A stretch of DNA of 64,000 nt, from assembly GCA_000497125.2 (NCBI GenBank), contig CM035316.1:128001-192000 (forward strand). The letters are read 5' to 3'. Under the pieces are notes generated by a model. It did no database searches. It had not been told where the DNA came from and worked only from the letters and a program-made list of their open reading frames with translations. The position numbers and the translations under genes are program-made. This DNA comes from Spironucleus salmonicida (Eukaryota > Fornicata > Diplomonadida > Hexamitidae). Shown here in pieces: positions 1 to 13,573 of the stretch. The stretch's first letter is position 1; every line of letters begins with the position of its first letter.

Positions 1-236
1 GCGTTTGATTATGTAAGTTCATGAATTTATCCATGCTCAGTGATGATTTTAAGTAGTTAGTTTTAGACCATATCCCGGTCCGATATGAAAGAGTTGTTAA
101 GTTCCGTTTAATGTTGTTTTATTTTTACACTATCTTTGATTATTCCATCTGACATATGTAATAGATATCTTATCGTATCTGTAACAATAGGAGTTATCAT
201 GATCCATTATCTTTCGTCAAATTCCGGTTTTTGCAT
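1..236 (-). CDS. N-terminal part of an unknown protein, cut by the window edge
   Basis: The minus-strand frame is open from the window edge to an ATG at 236, giving the first 78 residues under the TAA/TAG=Gln code. The fragment is polar and probably helical (many K, D, Q, N and regularly spaced I/L/V), with no signal peptide or recognisable motif. It is divergent from the DUF1764 gene that starts at 301, leaving a 64-nt shared AT-rich upstream region, which matches the spacing of other divergent pairs in this window. The rest lies outside the window, so no function can be proposed. Confidence 0.55.
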
Positions 237-300
237 TTTTACAAATATATCATATTAGAAATATTATATAATATGAAATATTTTAGCTTTATAAAGTTAT

Positions 301-627
301 ATGAAAGATAAAAAATTGATTATCTCGAAGCCATTAAAACGAGAAGATATAATTAAGAGCCAAGTATAAGAAGAAAATAAACTTAATATAAGTGTATGTA
401 CTGATTTTGATGATGTTGATTAAGATATTATAAACGGAGTAATTGAATAACTTAAAAAGAAGAAAAAATCAATCCAGCCTAAGGCAGAACTTAAAAGGAA
501 GAAAGACCATAAAAGAAAATATACAGATGATGGCTTTCCAATATATACTTCTTCTGAATTGAAAATAGGATTACCTGGTTCCGGAAATACTCATGAATGT
601 CCATTTGATTGTGATTGCTGTTTTTGA
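301..627 (+). CDS. DUF1764 family protein (conserved eukaryotic, small)
   Basis: The frame gives 108 residues. The N-terminal half is acidic, then very lysine-rich around residues 60-85; the C-terminal part carries the DUF1764 signature, a DDGFPIYTSSEL-type segment followed by a glycine-rich turn and the terminal block ECPFDCDCCF. That cysteine-rich end closing the protein is characteristic of this widespread eukaryotic family, whose function is unknown; the lysine-rich tract suggests a nuclear or nucleolar protein (inference). Three internal Gln codons are TAA, so the gene is invisible under the standard code. It stops at TGA 625-627, only 5 nt from the stop of the convergent gene at 633. 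Confidence 0.85.
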
Positions 628-632
628 TAGTT

Positions 633-1304
633 TCAACCTTATAATAATTCTTGTAAATATATGTCTTCAACTGACAATTATAGATTATTTTCTTTTAATA
701 AGCATAAAAATTATTATATTGCAGAGGTAATATTTATCTACTATTAATCAATAAAAAATACGATATCATCATAGTTAATTACTTTTAGTCTCAGAAGTTA
801 TGAATTAGATACACTCCCTAATATCAATAAATAATTTACTTCTGGACTATTTTCCTACGATATGCTCTTAATGAATATTGGTGGTAATTCGAACTATACT
901 GAAATAGGAGGTAATGCAATTAGTTTTGACAATTGTAGAGCCAATTAATCTTTGTAGGCATACATATTGTTCCTAAATAGTAGCTTTAATTATGATTTTA
1001 AATCCATTTAAATATTTATAATAAATCTCGATTAAAAACGACTTTCACAAAACTATTAAACAGTTAAAACATCTTTAAATTATAAAAATTTAATAATTGG
1101 GACAAACATTATATCAATTTCTTAAATTTCTATGATAATTTATGATGTAAATAGCCAATTAGCTGAATCAAAATATGTCAGAAGCTTTTACGAAAAAATT
1201 ACAATTAATAAATGATACTATTTCTTCGATATTGATTGTTTTATTAAATTATCCACATAATCTTCATCAACACCTTTTAATATTATTTCATATATTTCTT
1301 ACAT
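633..1304 (-). CDS. Hypothetical helical protein, 223 aa
   Basis: The minus frame is open from an ATG at 1304 to TGA at 633-635. The product is a regular mix of hydrophobic and polar residues (many L, I, F, Q, S), as expected for a soluble alpha-helical protein; it has no signal peptide, TM segment or cysteine motif. I recognise no family. The opposite strand has a weaker open frame at 661-1215. I chose the minus frame because it is longer, better balanced in composition and ends 5 nt from the DUF1764 stop, matching the tight convergent packing elsewhere. It is divergent from the gene at 1461 with 156 nt between starts. Confidence 0.7.
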
Positions 1305-1388
1305 AATTATTTTAAACTTATTATATATTATATATTCATTAATACTTCCGCATTAATGTTTCAAATAAATTAAACCTAGCCTATTTAA

Positions 1389-1454
1389 CCACCCCAGGGA
1401 TTTGTTCCTAGATTTTCAGTATAAAATCCTTATTCAGGAGGTGGGCCCAATCCC
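1389..1454. repeat. GC-rich interleaved inverted repeats in a divergent promoter gap
   Basis: The 156-nt gap between divergent genes contains an unusually GC-rich patch. CCACC (1389-1393) is complementary to GGTGG (1440-1444), and GGGATT (1397-1402) to AATCCC (1449-1454), with a palindromic GGGCCC at 1443-1448. The two pairs interleave, so they could not both form in one simple hairpin. The patch lies 7-72 nt upstream of the ATG at 1461, so a 5' UTR or promoter element is possible. Its function is unknown. Confidence 0.35.
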
Positions 1455-1460
1455 TACACA

Positions 1461-2171
1461 ATGGATAATCTTACTAAAAAATTATTCTTTGCCAAGCTTA
1501 AAAAATCAAAACCAGCCCCAGAAAATAGAATTAACTTCATCAAAAGAAATAAAGAGCGAATTATGCAATTATAAACTCTGATTAAGTCATAAGATTTAAT
1601 ACGGGTAAAATCTAAAAAAATAGAAAGACTTAGTTCTCCTCCGTAACCTCTTTCTAGTATTTTTTAGGAATCTGATTAAGAAGAAGTTTAAGAATTAATA
1701 AAATTTGGATTAGGTGAATAAAAAAATGAGTAAGTTAACTCTATAGAATCTAGCTATTACTAAGAAAATGGATAAGTAGAAGTTAACTCAGAATTAGATA
1801 ATTTTTAATAAGAATTAATTAATGAGCTTAGAACTGAAAGATAAAAGACGGATGAAAAATTGCATTAAAATGAACAACTAAAAAATGAATATATAGATAA
1901 ACAAAAGATATTTACTATGGAATAAGCTGAAGCTTAATAATAAAATATATAGTCTAATGTTACACTATCTAATTAAAATAATCTTTTTAATATTTTAGAA
2001 TTTACAAATTCCATGGCAAAGACGAAATAAGTGTTAAACCAAGAATATGTTAATTTGGATTAAATTGAGGATATTCCTAAAAAAATATTATAAGCAGTAA
2101 AGGATAGGTAATTATAATTTAAGAAAGATTCGCCATTTCTATAACCATATTTATTTAGAGGAAGGTTTTGA
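1461..2171 (+). CDS. Hypothetical coiled-coil protein, 236 aa
   Basis: ATG at 1461 opens a frame ending at TGA 2169-2171. The first 50 residues are basic (clusters of K/R); the middle (about residues 75-170) is rich in E, Q, N and K with heptad-like spacing, suggesting coiled coil; the end is proline- and phenylalanine-containing and basic. Many Gln codons are TAA/TAG, including runs such as TAA TAA TAA near 1936. No catalytic motif, signal peptide or membrane segment is visible. It could be a cytoskeletal or scaffolding protein, but this rests only on composition. Confidence 0.7.
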
Positions 2172-2928
2172 TTATTTTCATTATTACTTGATATAACATA
2201 TTAATAAAATCTATAATTATTAAAATTATTATCTATAAAACTAAAGTATATATAGTAATGTTACTAAATATAATATAGTGATACTCAGAATTTTAATTAC
2301 TATTAAAATTTACAGTGTTTAATTTAGTTAAGTTTCATTGTTAGGAAAATTAACAATATATTTTACTCTACAGAATAAAACTGGGGATTTTACTCTTCAA
2401 TTACACATAATTTTATTTTATATTCAGTTAATGCTTATATATTGATATACTGGTTGTAAATAACCTAAAGTTAATATAACAGTGTAAAAAGTTATGATAC
2501 TTACTTAATAACTTAGATAACAATGTGATTAGTTTATTTATGTTTTATTATTAATTTTATAAAAATAAATATTTCATACCAATCATATGGCCGAAAATAC
2601 TATTAATTATATAGCTCTATTATGTATTTATTACATTATACTATCTATACTGTTATTATCTTTAAAGTACAATAGTTATTAGATAGAGAGTTACATAATA
2701 TTTTGGTCAGTATAATATATTATTAACTTTATGTATACCTTATATTTATGTGAGTTTATTATTGTAAAGTAATTATTGAGTTAAAAAATAATAATATATC
2801 AAAAAGTAATCAGTTATCGTAGTAAGAATCTAAATTTAAAGATGTTCAAATTTATTAGAACCAAATTAAGATAAATACAATTATGATATTTATATATATT
2901 TATTTGAATGATTTTTTAAATAATTTAA
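2172..2928. other. AT-rich intergenic stretch, no confident gene
   Basis: About 760 nt of very AT-rich DNA lie between two plus-strand genes. The longest start-to-stop frame I found is an 83-codon minus-strand frame at 2335-2586 with low-complexity composition and no family motif, so I do not call it. The stretch probably holds the upstream region of the giant gene starting at 2929. Confidence 0.5.
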
Positions 2929-5900
2929 ATGTCAAAATTACCATAAGTTTAATAACTAGATTAATCATTGGAAATTTAAATACCAATGAAAGAATTTATT
3001 CCGCCATAGTTAAAATTTTAACAAGTATAAGAATAAATAATTTTATCACCTAAAATAGTACAAAGTTTTGATCCTTTACCTAGAATGCGATTGCCTATTA
3101 ATTAACAATTTGTATTGCCTGATTTACCACCTATTATTTAATCATAGTTATAATTTGATCCATCATAAATAGCATAGGTTCCATAAATGTAACTATAGAT
3201 ACCAATTAATTAGTATTAGAATATTAACTTTGATAATCATCATGCAAATTAATAAAATTAGAATGACAAAGACTCTAACTAGCATAAAAATACTAGTCTG
3301 CCAGATCCCATTTATCCTTCTAAGAGAATTATTAATATTGTGAATTATGATCCAATGATATAAGTCGAATAGAAAGAATAGTAGATTTAGAGCGACTAAC
3401 AAACAGTTTTGCCGAAGTCTTAAAAAAAGATTTAGTTAAAGTCTGAAATTATTTAAAATATAGATTCTAACATAGAGGACGAAAATAGTCTTAATTATAT
3501 GATTATGGATGCATAGAAGTAAGATTTTGAGTAGTTAGGATATAAAGAAAATTTTATCGATTCCATTAATATTTATAAATAGCCTTTAATATCATAAAAT
3601 ATGGTTAGTGTACCCTAAATTAATAGTAACTCTTTAATTTTGCCAAACGAACGTAACGCTATTATTTAAAAAAAACCAGAAGAAAAAATAAATAATCCTA
3701 AAAGTTTCTCACCTAGTAGAAATATCTATTCAAAGAGAAATGATAAGTTATAACTTGATGATAATATTATAGTTGATGTATAAAAATCATCAAATGATAA
3801 TTCTATGTCGTAAAACTTATATAGAGAACTTCCTCTAAATATTATGCAACATGCTGCTTAGAGTTATGAACACGATAATAATATTTCTAATTATCAACAA
3901 TAAATCTAAAAGAATTAAGTAAATGATGCATAAATTTTAATAGTTAATTAAGAGATAAAAAGTTTAGGTAATTAATATGTTTAATAAAATTTAATTTAAT
4001 AGGCTAAGTAACAATATCCGTAAGAACAAATTAATGAAACTAGTACGAATAAATATTTTTTATAAAATGAGTAACTTAAATATTAAGAATAGGTCATCCA
4101 CCCCAAAAAATCAGTTGAAGTTTAATAAATTTTTAAATAATAATATCCTTGTGAATCTGATCATAATATTATCAATTAAAAATTTATGGAAAATATGCCA
4201 ATTATGTAATAATAAATTTAATTAAATGATTATAATCCATAATTTTCATCAACTTAATTAAGTATTAATTAGATACCTCATAATTTTTAATAAATAGGAG
4301 ATACATAAGTATAAAATTAGTTGTTATAATAGTAGCAGTAATCAGAATCATCAATAACTTAGTCTTTATAATATAGTGAATAATAATAAACTAAACAATA
4401 ATTAAGTTAACAATAGTAGTAAATATTGTAATAAAATTAGTAAAAGTAACAATATTATCATTAATAATCGTAGTAGTAACAACCTTCATAGTAATTATAG
4501 TAATAATTAATATAACAATAATAAATTGCCCAAGTATATAGAAATTAATAAGATTAGCAGAATCAATAATTTTCAAATAATTAGTAATAAGATGATGGTG
4601 TTATTATAGATGATAATTACTAGTTATTATACCCACTAAATCAATAGTAAGATATAAATTAATTGTAAGAAGCTTAATTTTTAAACTTGTAGGCAGTTAA
4701 TGTATATTAACTTAAGAATGATGAGAATATAATTAATACTGTTCTTAGTACGAAAAAACAGTATAAAGATGATAAAGTTTAAATAAGTTCACCATCCCTA
4801 ACTAATAAGCATGACTAATTATAATCATCAGTATAAAATTTAATTGCTGAATATATTTTTAAAGATTCTTCCAATTAATAAATTAATGACTTATCAATAA
4901 AATAAAATAAATAGTATTAAATAGAAGAGTAATATTCTGTAAGCAATGTTACAAAGGAAGTACGATAGAACTAGTAGGAAATTGATACTTTTAAAATGTA
5001 TCAAGGGCAACCTTACGCAAATCAAGATTCAAATTACTTGACTTAGTCTCCATCTTATAAGCATCTAGAAGCAGATGTCTAAAATTATAGTAAGTTAGAA
5101 AAGAAATTATTATCTATTGATGATAATACTACTTAAATGAATAATTTTAAATAGGATATTCAACATTAGTCTATCTAATTGTAACATTAAAATGCATAAA
5201 TAGTAAAAGATAATGAGTTAAAATGCTATAATTATATTAACTTGAATAAAATTATTTAATAATCAGATTGTATACATAATAATATAACGTCCACTATTTC
5301 TAGACAAGTAGATAAAGCAACAAAGTATGAAAATGGTATCCCTAATTTTTAAATCAGTAATTTAGTTTAAAGAGTTTAGAATAATTAAGATTAAAAATAA
5401 GAATATTAAAGCTTTGATATTGTTAATGCAGATATGAAGCTATAATATTAAAAAGATAGAGATGTAGAATAATCTAGTTATCTTTCAGCAAATTAAATAG
5501 ATATAGTAAAAAATACTAATTAGTATCAACCAAATGATACGATTTCTTTCAATTATGACGAGTTTATAATAATTAAGGATGGTAAAATAAATTCTGAGCA
5601 TAATAAAAATGATTAGCAGCTTCCAACATTTGATAAATAAAATTAAAATTAGAAATTAGAAAATTAACAGTAATTTATATCTACAGAGATTACCTAATAA
5701 TAAGAGCACTAAAGTTAATATTTAGATTAGTTATCCTCGTCTGATATTAATGTTAAGAACGATGATCCTAAGTAAAATCTTAAAAATGATAAATATTTTA
5801 TTTAAAAAGAAAATTATGAAATCTAGGATACAATAAGTAAGAAGAAGTCATTTGCTGTCCAGTATGGAGATAATTAAGCTTTGAAAATACATTGTGATTT

Positions 5901-8900
5901 TAATTAATAGTAAGATATAGTTCACAGTCCTACGATTAAAAAGAACTTAAAAGTCTAGTAGACTAATTCTTAGGTTAAAAATGTATAGTAATAGAAAAAT
6001 AAATCCAACGAAAATACAGAAGTTCTCGTTATCGCACCTATAAAATAAAAGAAAAAAAATAAACAGACTAGTTTTAACGAACCTGATTATTAATATCCAT
6101 CTATTGATAAAAAAGATAAGAAGTAATTTTATAGTTAAGAAGTTTAAGAATAGTAAGATTACTAAAATGTTCTTTCTGAAAAATACTAAATTATAAATTA
6201 AGTATCTTAGTTTGCTTATAAAAAATAAGAGCAAGTAGTTAGCAAAGATTTAAATTTCAATAATATTACTTTCGCCAAATAAAATAATAACATATTTACT
6301 GATGATTCTATTTAATTTAATGAGTTTTTAGCTAGTAAAAATTAATAATATGAAATTCCTTGTGAAGTTTCTAGTCCTAAACAACCCAAGTAAATTATAT
6401 AGAATGATTCATACTAAATAAAAAATGTTAGTTAAATATTTATCAAAGACGATAAGTAAGATTTAATTTCTAATGCAACCAAAACTGATGAGAATTAGAT
6501 TGCAGAATCTTATCTCAATAATAGCCTAGATTAGTTTTATTCCAAAAAAAATCTGTCTAATTTTATAGGACCTAATAATATTATAACGGAATAAATTAGT
6601 ACAAAAAATAATGAAATAGCAAAATAATTTAAATTAATTAGTGAAGACTCTGAATAAATGAATAAGCAATAAGTCTATAAAAAATCTTTGATACCGTTAG
6701 GAGAGTATAACGAAATTTAATGTAACAATGTTATTGTATAATAATATTAATAATAATAATAATAATAGTAGGAAGATCCTGTTACACTTTTTGCATCATA
6801 TTTATAATAATATGAAGATGAAGTAAAGATATAAGAAGACGCTACTATACTATAGTCATAGTGTTTACCAGAATAAATTTAAGAAAAAAATATTTTTTTA
6901 ACAAAAGAGTCGTCTAATCATGATTATAAGCTTTTGAATGTAGATTAAAAAGAATATACATAAGAATATTATCATAAAAATAGCATTTTTTATTCTAATT
7001 CAGAAAAAAATGATCAATAAAATATTTAAATCATGTATCCGGTTACTCATGACATCATAGATTAAAGTTCTGAAATAGTCAGCACAAATTTAGTAGAAAT
7101 GTAACAATAACATGCGTAAATGAATACTACTCTATTTGACAACAAAATAATTAAAACTTAATAAATTATTTAAGATGATATCATATATCCAGTTAAAAAC
7201 CTACGGATGAATAATTAAACCAAGGGTAAAATTGAGTCAGTTTTGAACTAAGACGCTTTGGGAGATTCAAGATAAATTTTAATAAATGAGATTGAATTGA
7301 AAAATACAGCAATAAATAAAGAAATATAGTCTAAAAGCAAAATTTAGAAGGGTAATCAAGTTTTTTTAATAGAGCCTATTTCAAAAAATGTATTACATTA
7401 AAATTCTTAGGGCAATGATAAAACTGGTTAGAAAAGTTAATAACACTATTAATAACCCAGCTCTAACAGTGAAGAATCTACTGATTTAATTGATGATGAA
7501 TAATAGCTGTTTTGTGTTACTGAAAGCACAACTAAAAATACATAACTTTAAGAAAATTTTAATTAATAAGTTGCAGGTAATATTAATTTAGAAAATTCAA
7601 TATCTGATATAGATGTACAAAATATAGTATCTGAAATAATTGAAGCTCCAAATTATAGCACATTGTCAAATAAATTCTATAATAATACAGAAAAAAAGAT
7701 AGAAATTGGTATATAAAATGCTAAGTAGGATAATAAATTATTAGTTAAAAACTCAGGAGATTTAAAATACAATAAGTTTACTTCGTAATAGTTAAATCCT
7801 GATACTAGAAATAATACAGTTTTTGAGGATGTTTAAGAATTATATACTTTCAATACAGAACTTAACTCCTAAGTATAATTTTAAGTAGAAATGACTGAAA
7901 AAACTAATTTCTGCGCTGATTAACATAATTAGAAAGAGTTTTTGGTAAATCATTCAAAGTTATAGACATTAAAATAATAAGGACGAGTTTTTTAATCTTC
8001 GGAGGTTAAGAAAGTAATCAAATCTTCAGATTAGGAAGAAAATTATACTGACTAAAATATTTTTAATGAAACTTAGGCACCTAAATCTAATTAGATCGGA
8101 ATCCAACACTCTTAAACCAAAAAAAATCTATTAAAATAACAATCGGAAAAGGACCATTTAGTATCTGCTGAAGCTACTAAAATACGGTCTTAGCACCCTA
8201 CACTTATTTTACCAATTAAAAATATTACTTATTAAGCATATACGTATCCTGATGTGCACTATCCAATTAATGAAATTAAAAATTCAGAACAAGAATTTAA
8301 TTTAGAAACATTAGCGTGTGAAAAGAAGAAAAATATAGATAATAATATAGATGTTAAGTAAAGTATTGCAGAAAAAATAATATAAAAATAACCATAAAAA
8401 TAAATGTTAAACGAGGTTTCAAAGTTTGTAAGGCACTTAAATCAAGATAATTAGGAGTAAGAATTTGATCATTTTGCATTCATTACTAAACAGCTTTAAA
8501 AAAAGTTAAATTCTGATGAAAATGATGAGCATATTATTATGAAAGAAAAATACTAAAAAAATTCTAATAGCAAAGAGGTTGAATCTGATTTTTCTATTTA
8601 AAATCAAGATATAGTTAAATAAAGTTCATATTTAGATGATTAACTTGCAGATGTAAATAATTTGCATCGTTAATAATCATTAAACAACGATTTTAATGTT
8701 TCAGTTTAATATTTAACTGGAAAAAACGAATAAAAAGATTATAGTGTGAATAATGTTATGATGTAATAGAAATAATTAGAGTCTATAAATGATTTTACGA
8801 TAAATACACCTATAATTACTTAAGCATAATAATAATAAGTGTAAATTGAATAAGTATTTACAGATAAATATGCTACTTAAAAATATGATGATGATTAAAG

Positions 8901-11900
8901 CACAGTTTAAAATGCATAAGTTATATTTAAAGAAAATAAAGACAAGGAAAATAATGTTGCTTACACTTAAAAAATTATAAATATGAATGATTAAGAAGTA
9001 TGTAAATAAGAAACTATCCTTTTTAATTAAACATATACAAAACCGGATTTGTATGAGTAATTACATGTAATTTAGGATAGTAGTTAAAATTAATAAAATG
9101 TAGATTTTAATTTTAATTCTACATCAGCTGTCAAAACTAATTAATATTAAAACTTAACAGACTCTAGTTTTTTAGTAGATATATAAAGTAAAAATTTTAA
9201 AAAATAATTTTCCGAGATGATCTATTAATAAGATATTCCACAGAATGAAAAATTATAGTGTGATGATAATTCAAATTTTAATTAATAAATTTACGTACCA
9301 CACTAACACTAAAACATAAATAGTGAAGAAACACGTACCTCTAATATAGTTAAAATATCAGAAAACTACTCGTTGCCACAAGTACAAATATTAAAGGAAG
9401 TAAAATAGTATAAGTCTGATATAACTAGTCCAAGATGGTTAGATACACATCAATTAATTGTACACGAAGAATCAAAAAATAAAATAAAGGATGTTTAGAT
9501 TTCTAATAATTATTCATCTAGCTCCTCATAAATTATTTTCGAAGACATAAAGCGAACTAAAAAGGATTCACTCAGTTTTAGTTTTATAGATCAAACTGTC
9601 TAACATAAAATATTAGCTAAGGAGTAAACAATACATGATAAAATTATTTATTCTACTAATAAATAATCATAGTTAGATATCCCATAATGTTTACAAGTTA
9701 ATAGTAATAATAATAATACTTAAGAATAAAATTATGATTAAATATTTACTGTTATCGGTTCTAAAGACTTACATAGCTAAAAAGAATAGTCTACTCAACA
9801 TAATGAGTTATTTTAAGAAGATTCATAATTTAATTAGACTCAAGATAATTTAGAAAAGCAATATATTAACATATGTACGCCTGAAAATAAGGAATAAAAA
9901 ATTTGTCGTGAATAATCCACAATTACTATTACTGGAAAGTAAAATAATGAGTGTATTTTAACTAGTAAGCCTGTTTTAAGTGTAAAGTAAGATTTAACTT
10001 AAGTAAGTAATTAGAAAATAAATAATACTTTAGTTGAAACAGAAATTTTACCATAAAAAATTATCGAAATAAAAAATTAATATTAAAATAACAATTCCTC
10101 TGTTTAGATTTTAAAATTGTAAGAATAATTATTTAAAGATTAATTATAGGATCCAAAAATAATGTTATTATCAAACGAATAAGTTCTTCAGTAAAATGAA
10201 GAGGCTAAAACTCGTAGAATATCTGTATTCAGCTTTAATAATGATATTAATGATGTAAAGTATACCAAAATTAACTAATCTCTATAATAAGAATAGTAAT
10301 TTAATACTAAAAACATTACGTTAAAAGTAGAACAATCGAATACAAATCACACTTGTATATCTGATAGAAAACTTTTTATTGCTAATTAATATGACAATTA
10401 ATCTTCGATGTCAGAAAATACAAATTTCCTTATTACAGACAATTAATATATTGAATCATCTGACATATTATTAAAAAATAAGAATCGCCTAATATATCAT
10501 TAATAAAATGATTTATTTGACTAAAACGATAATAGTCGCATAAGAAAAATTACAAATGATTTAAGTGCATCTAATTCTGAAAAACAAAAGAATAAGAATT
10601 TTTCTATTGATAACTAATATGTATATAATGATTTATAGTCGCCCATACATAAATATAAACAAATACAAAGTACAAGTATTATTGAAAACATGCAGACTCT
10701 TGGTGATCAAAAATCAGTATAAATATTTTCTGAAATAAATAGTAACTCACCGTAAAAATTAAGTAATATAATATAATCTAAGATACCAAATTATTATTAA
10801 ACAACTGAATCTGCATAAGCTCCTAAAGTAAAGAATAAGCATATAAATTTGGAGTATACAGAATTTCATGTAGAAACCCCTATATAAGATTTAAAAATTA
10901 GTATCAAAAACATCTAAAATTCGGATTAAGACTAAAAACACACAAGAATATAGAATTAATATGAATAATATAATTTTTCAGATACAAGTTCGTAACCTTC
11001 TAGTCTGAACAATAGTTTATAAATTTAATTAATATAACGAGACTTTATAGCCAATTAGGAACCATAAAATGATTTAATAAATAAAGTTAAATCTCATACA
11101 TTTAAAGATATTTAAGCGACCAAGAGCCACGATTTAAAATATTAAAAGAATAGATTTATAGTTAATAATAATTAAGAATTTAAAATAGGTCGAAATTTTG
11201 ATGCAACTCACTAGACATTAAATAGTAAAAAAGAAATTTTATAAGGCAATACAGGAGGAAATTATAATATTTAGAATGTTTTGACAGAAGGATAATAAAG
11301 TAAATTTAAAGAAACCAAAAATAATTAATTAATTTATATCTAAAAGTCTGTGCTAAATGAATTTTAAGACTCACCTATATATAAAAGTGATGTAAATATT
11401 TCAGATAATAAGGTTACTGACGAAAGTATAGGTCTTAATCCTACATCAAAACTATAATAATAAACCCAAACACTATCTAAAATTAATAAGGAACAGTAAG
11501 CATCCACATTAACATAGTCAAAACATGACAATAAAATAAAAGAATATATTTCAGAATCTGTAACCACTGATTTTTATGTTTAAGATCTTAATGATTTTTA
11601 TGATATTGATAAAATATAGTCTAACGAAGTTTCAGAATATGAGGTTATGAATAATTCTTCTATTTTAGTATAGGAAAGTATACCAAATAAAGTTACTGAG
11701 TAGTTCTTGTTGGCTAAAAATAATGTAATAAACAATATAGATATATAACTATAAGAGCAATACAGTATATTTTAATAAGGGCCTAAATAGATAGATGATA
11801 GTAATTTTACTGAATTTTCTCTCTTACCTATTAAAGCTAATAATGATAAGATGCAAGATAATAAAATGGATATCTAACAAGTAGGATATTACAAGAAAAA

Positions 11901-13539
11901 GCAATAAGATGTAAGAGAATTTTACCCTAAGAAGTTGCCTTTATTTGTTCCATAGTAGTAAATTAATAGCTATATTGAACCATTATAGTAAAATGACTTT
12001 ATTTACAATATAAAGGAGAATAATAAGCAGACTATCGATATACAGCAAAAATAAGATACGAAAAGTAGTGATATCAGTAATCTATCTGAAATTATGTAAC
12101 ATGAGAATTAAGTAAAAGAACCAAGTAAGCAAATATAACAAGGAATACAAGTTTATAGCAAGGTGCCATAACCATAAATTTAAAGTGATAACTAGTAAAT
12201 TTAACATTAGCCGTAAATAGATAATTAAAATATATAGAGTGTTACAATTTAATAGTAAAATTAAGATATATAGACTTCGCAGAATGCATTATATTAGGAA
12301 TATATTAAAATTTAAGACAATATAGAGAACTATCCATTTTTTACTACAGTTTATGAACAATGTGGAAAATGTAAGTATAAGAACAAAAATGATGATATAC
12401 ATATTTAGAAAAATAACATATAATAGCCAATTTTATAATCTGAATAATAAAACGATAATCAGTAATTATAAAATTCATAATCTGCGAATATAATTAACGT
12501 ACTAACATATCAACCCAAACTTCCTAATTAAGAATTACAGGATAACATTTGCTAAAAAATAATACGAGATTAAATTCCAGAGTATGAAAATAATTTGGCA
12601 GAAAAACAATATTAAGATTTTATGGATATTTCAACTATAATTATACCGTCCAATGAGTAGGCCTAAAAAAAAGAGCACACATCAAAAGAAGAGCATTTAG
12701 AAAATATTTTGGATTTTCAAGTTAATATAGCTTCAGTTAAGAAGATTGTTAGATAGTAAGATAATCAGTAAATATTTTAAAAATACCAAGATCATTAAGA
12801 TAGAATATTAAATAACGACAAATTTAACTTTAATAATAATGTGGAAAAACTCAAATTAAACGAGTAGGTTTTAGTTTTACCTAGATATTAACGCAATAAA
12901 GAACATGAAAAATCATTGTATATAGAAGAGTAACATCTTATTTTTAAACAGAATTTAGATTATACGCATTTTTCAACAGAAAAACCTTCATCATATGATA
13001 CCTCATATTATTCATCAAACTAAGAAATCGACACAGTTGAAACAACAACAATTTCCGATGAAGTTTAAGAAAATTCTGTTTCTACTTCATTATCAAATAT
13101 AGTAAAACACTCTCTTGAATCAAATATTAATGATACATTCCCATTGGATAATTTAAATGAAACAACAAATAGTTCAAAATAAAAAAGTAGTATGTTAAAT
13201 GATAACTAATCTTGGTATAACCTAATAAATTCAGCATAAAATAACACTCCAAATGATAATAATATGTCTAATGGTTTTGATGATCTAATTAATGATTTAA
13301 ATAAATAAGATATGAATTAAAGTATCTAGAAAACCGATAAATTGCACAAGTATGTCTCATATATTTCTGATGGATAAGTGTATCCTGATGTATCATCACA
13401 TATGCTGAAAAGAGATTATCTTAATAATTAATCAGATGAACATACAGTAGGATAGGTTATTGACAATTATAAAAATTTATCTAGTTCAGAGGGGTAAATA
13501 GGATATGATGCAGCAGCTCTATTACTTGGATTAATGTGA
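2929..13539 (+). CDS. Giant Q/N-rich low-complexity protein, 3,536 aa
   Basis: One frame runs from ATG 2929 to TGA 13537-13539; every row I read codon by codon was free of TGA, while the standard code would give hundreds of stops. The protein is dominated by Q, N, K, D, E, I and S. Glutamine-dense tracts occur at about residues 465-545 (4321-4560) and as a Q7 run near 6750 written mostly TAA. Cysteines are scarce; one CGKC pair sits near residue 3145. The last 60 residues are less repetitive and end in a small hydrophobic AAALLLGLM tail. No TM helix, signal peptide or enzyme motif is visible. A disordered scaffold or prion-like assembly protein is possible by composition, but no family is recognised. 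The next gene starts 34 nt downstream. Confidence 0.85.
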
Positions 13540-13573
13540 TATTATTTAATTTATATAATAATTATATGTAAAA

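Noticed and set aside
661-1215. 184-codon plus-strand ORF with ATG and TGA
   Set aside because: The minus strand over the same interval has a longer frame (633-1304) with better protein-like composition and ends 5 nt from the convergent stop at 627, as in other convergent pairs.
2335-2586. 83-codon minus-strand ORF in the intergenic stretch
   Set aside because: Short, low-complexity and without a homologous motif; runs of this length without TGA are expected by chance in such AT-rich DNA.
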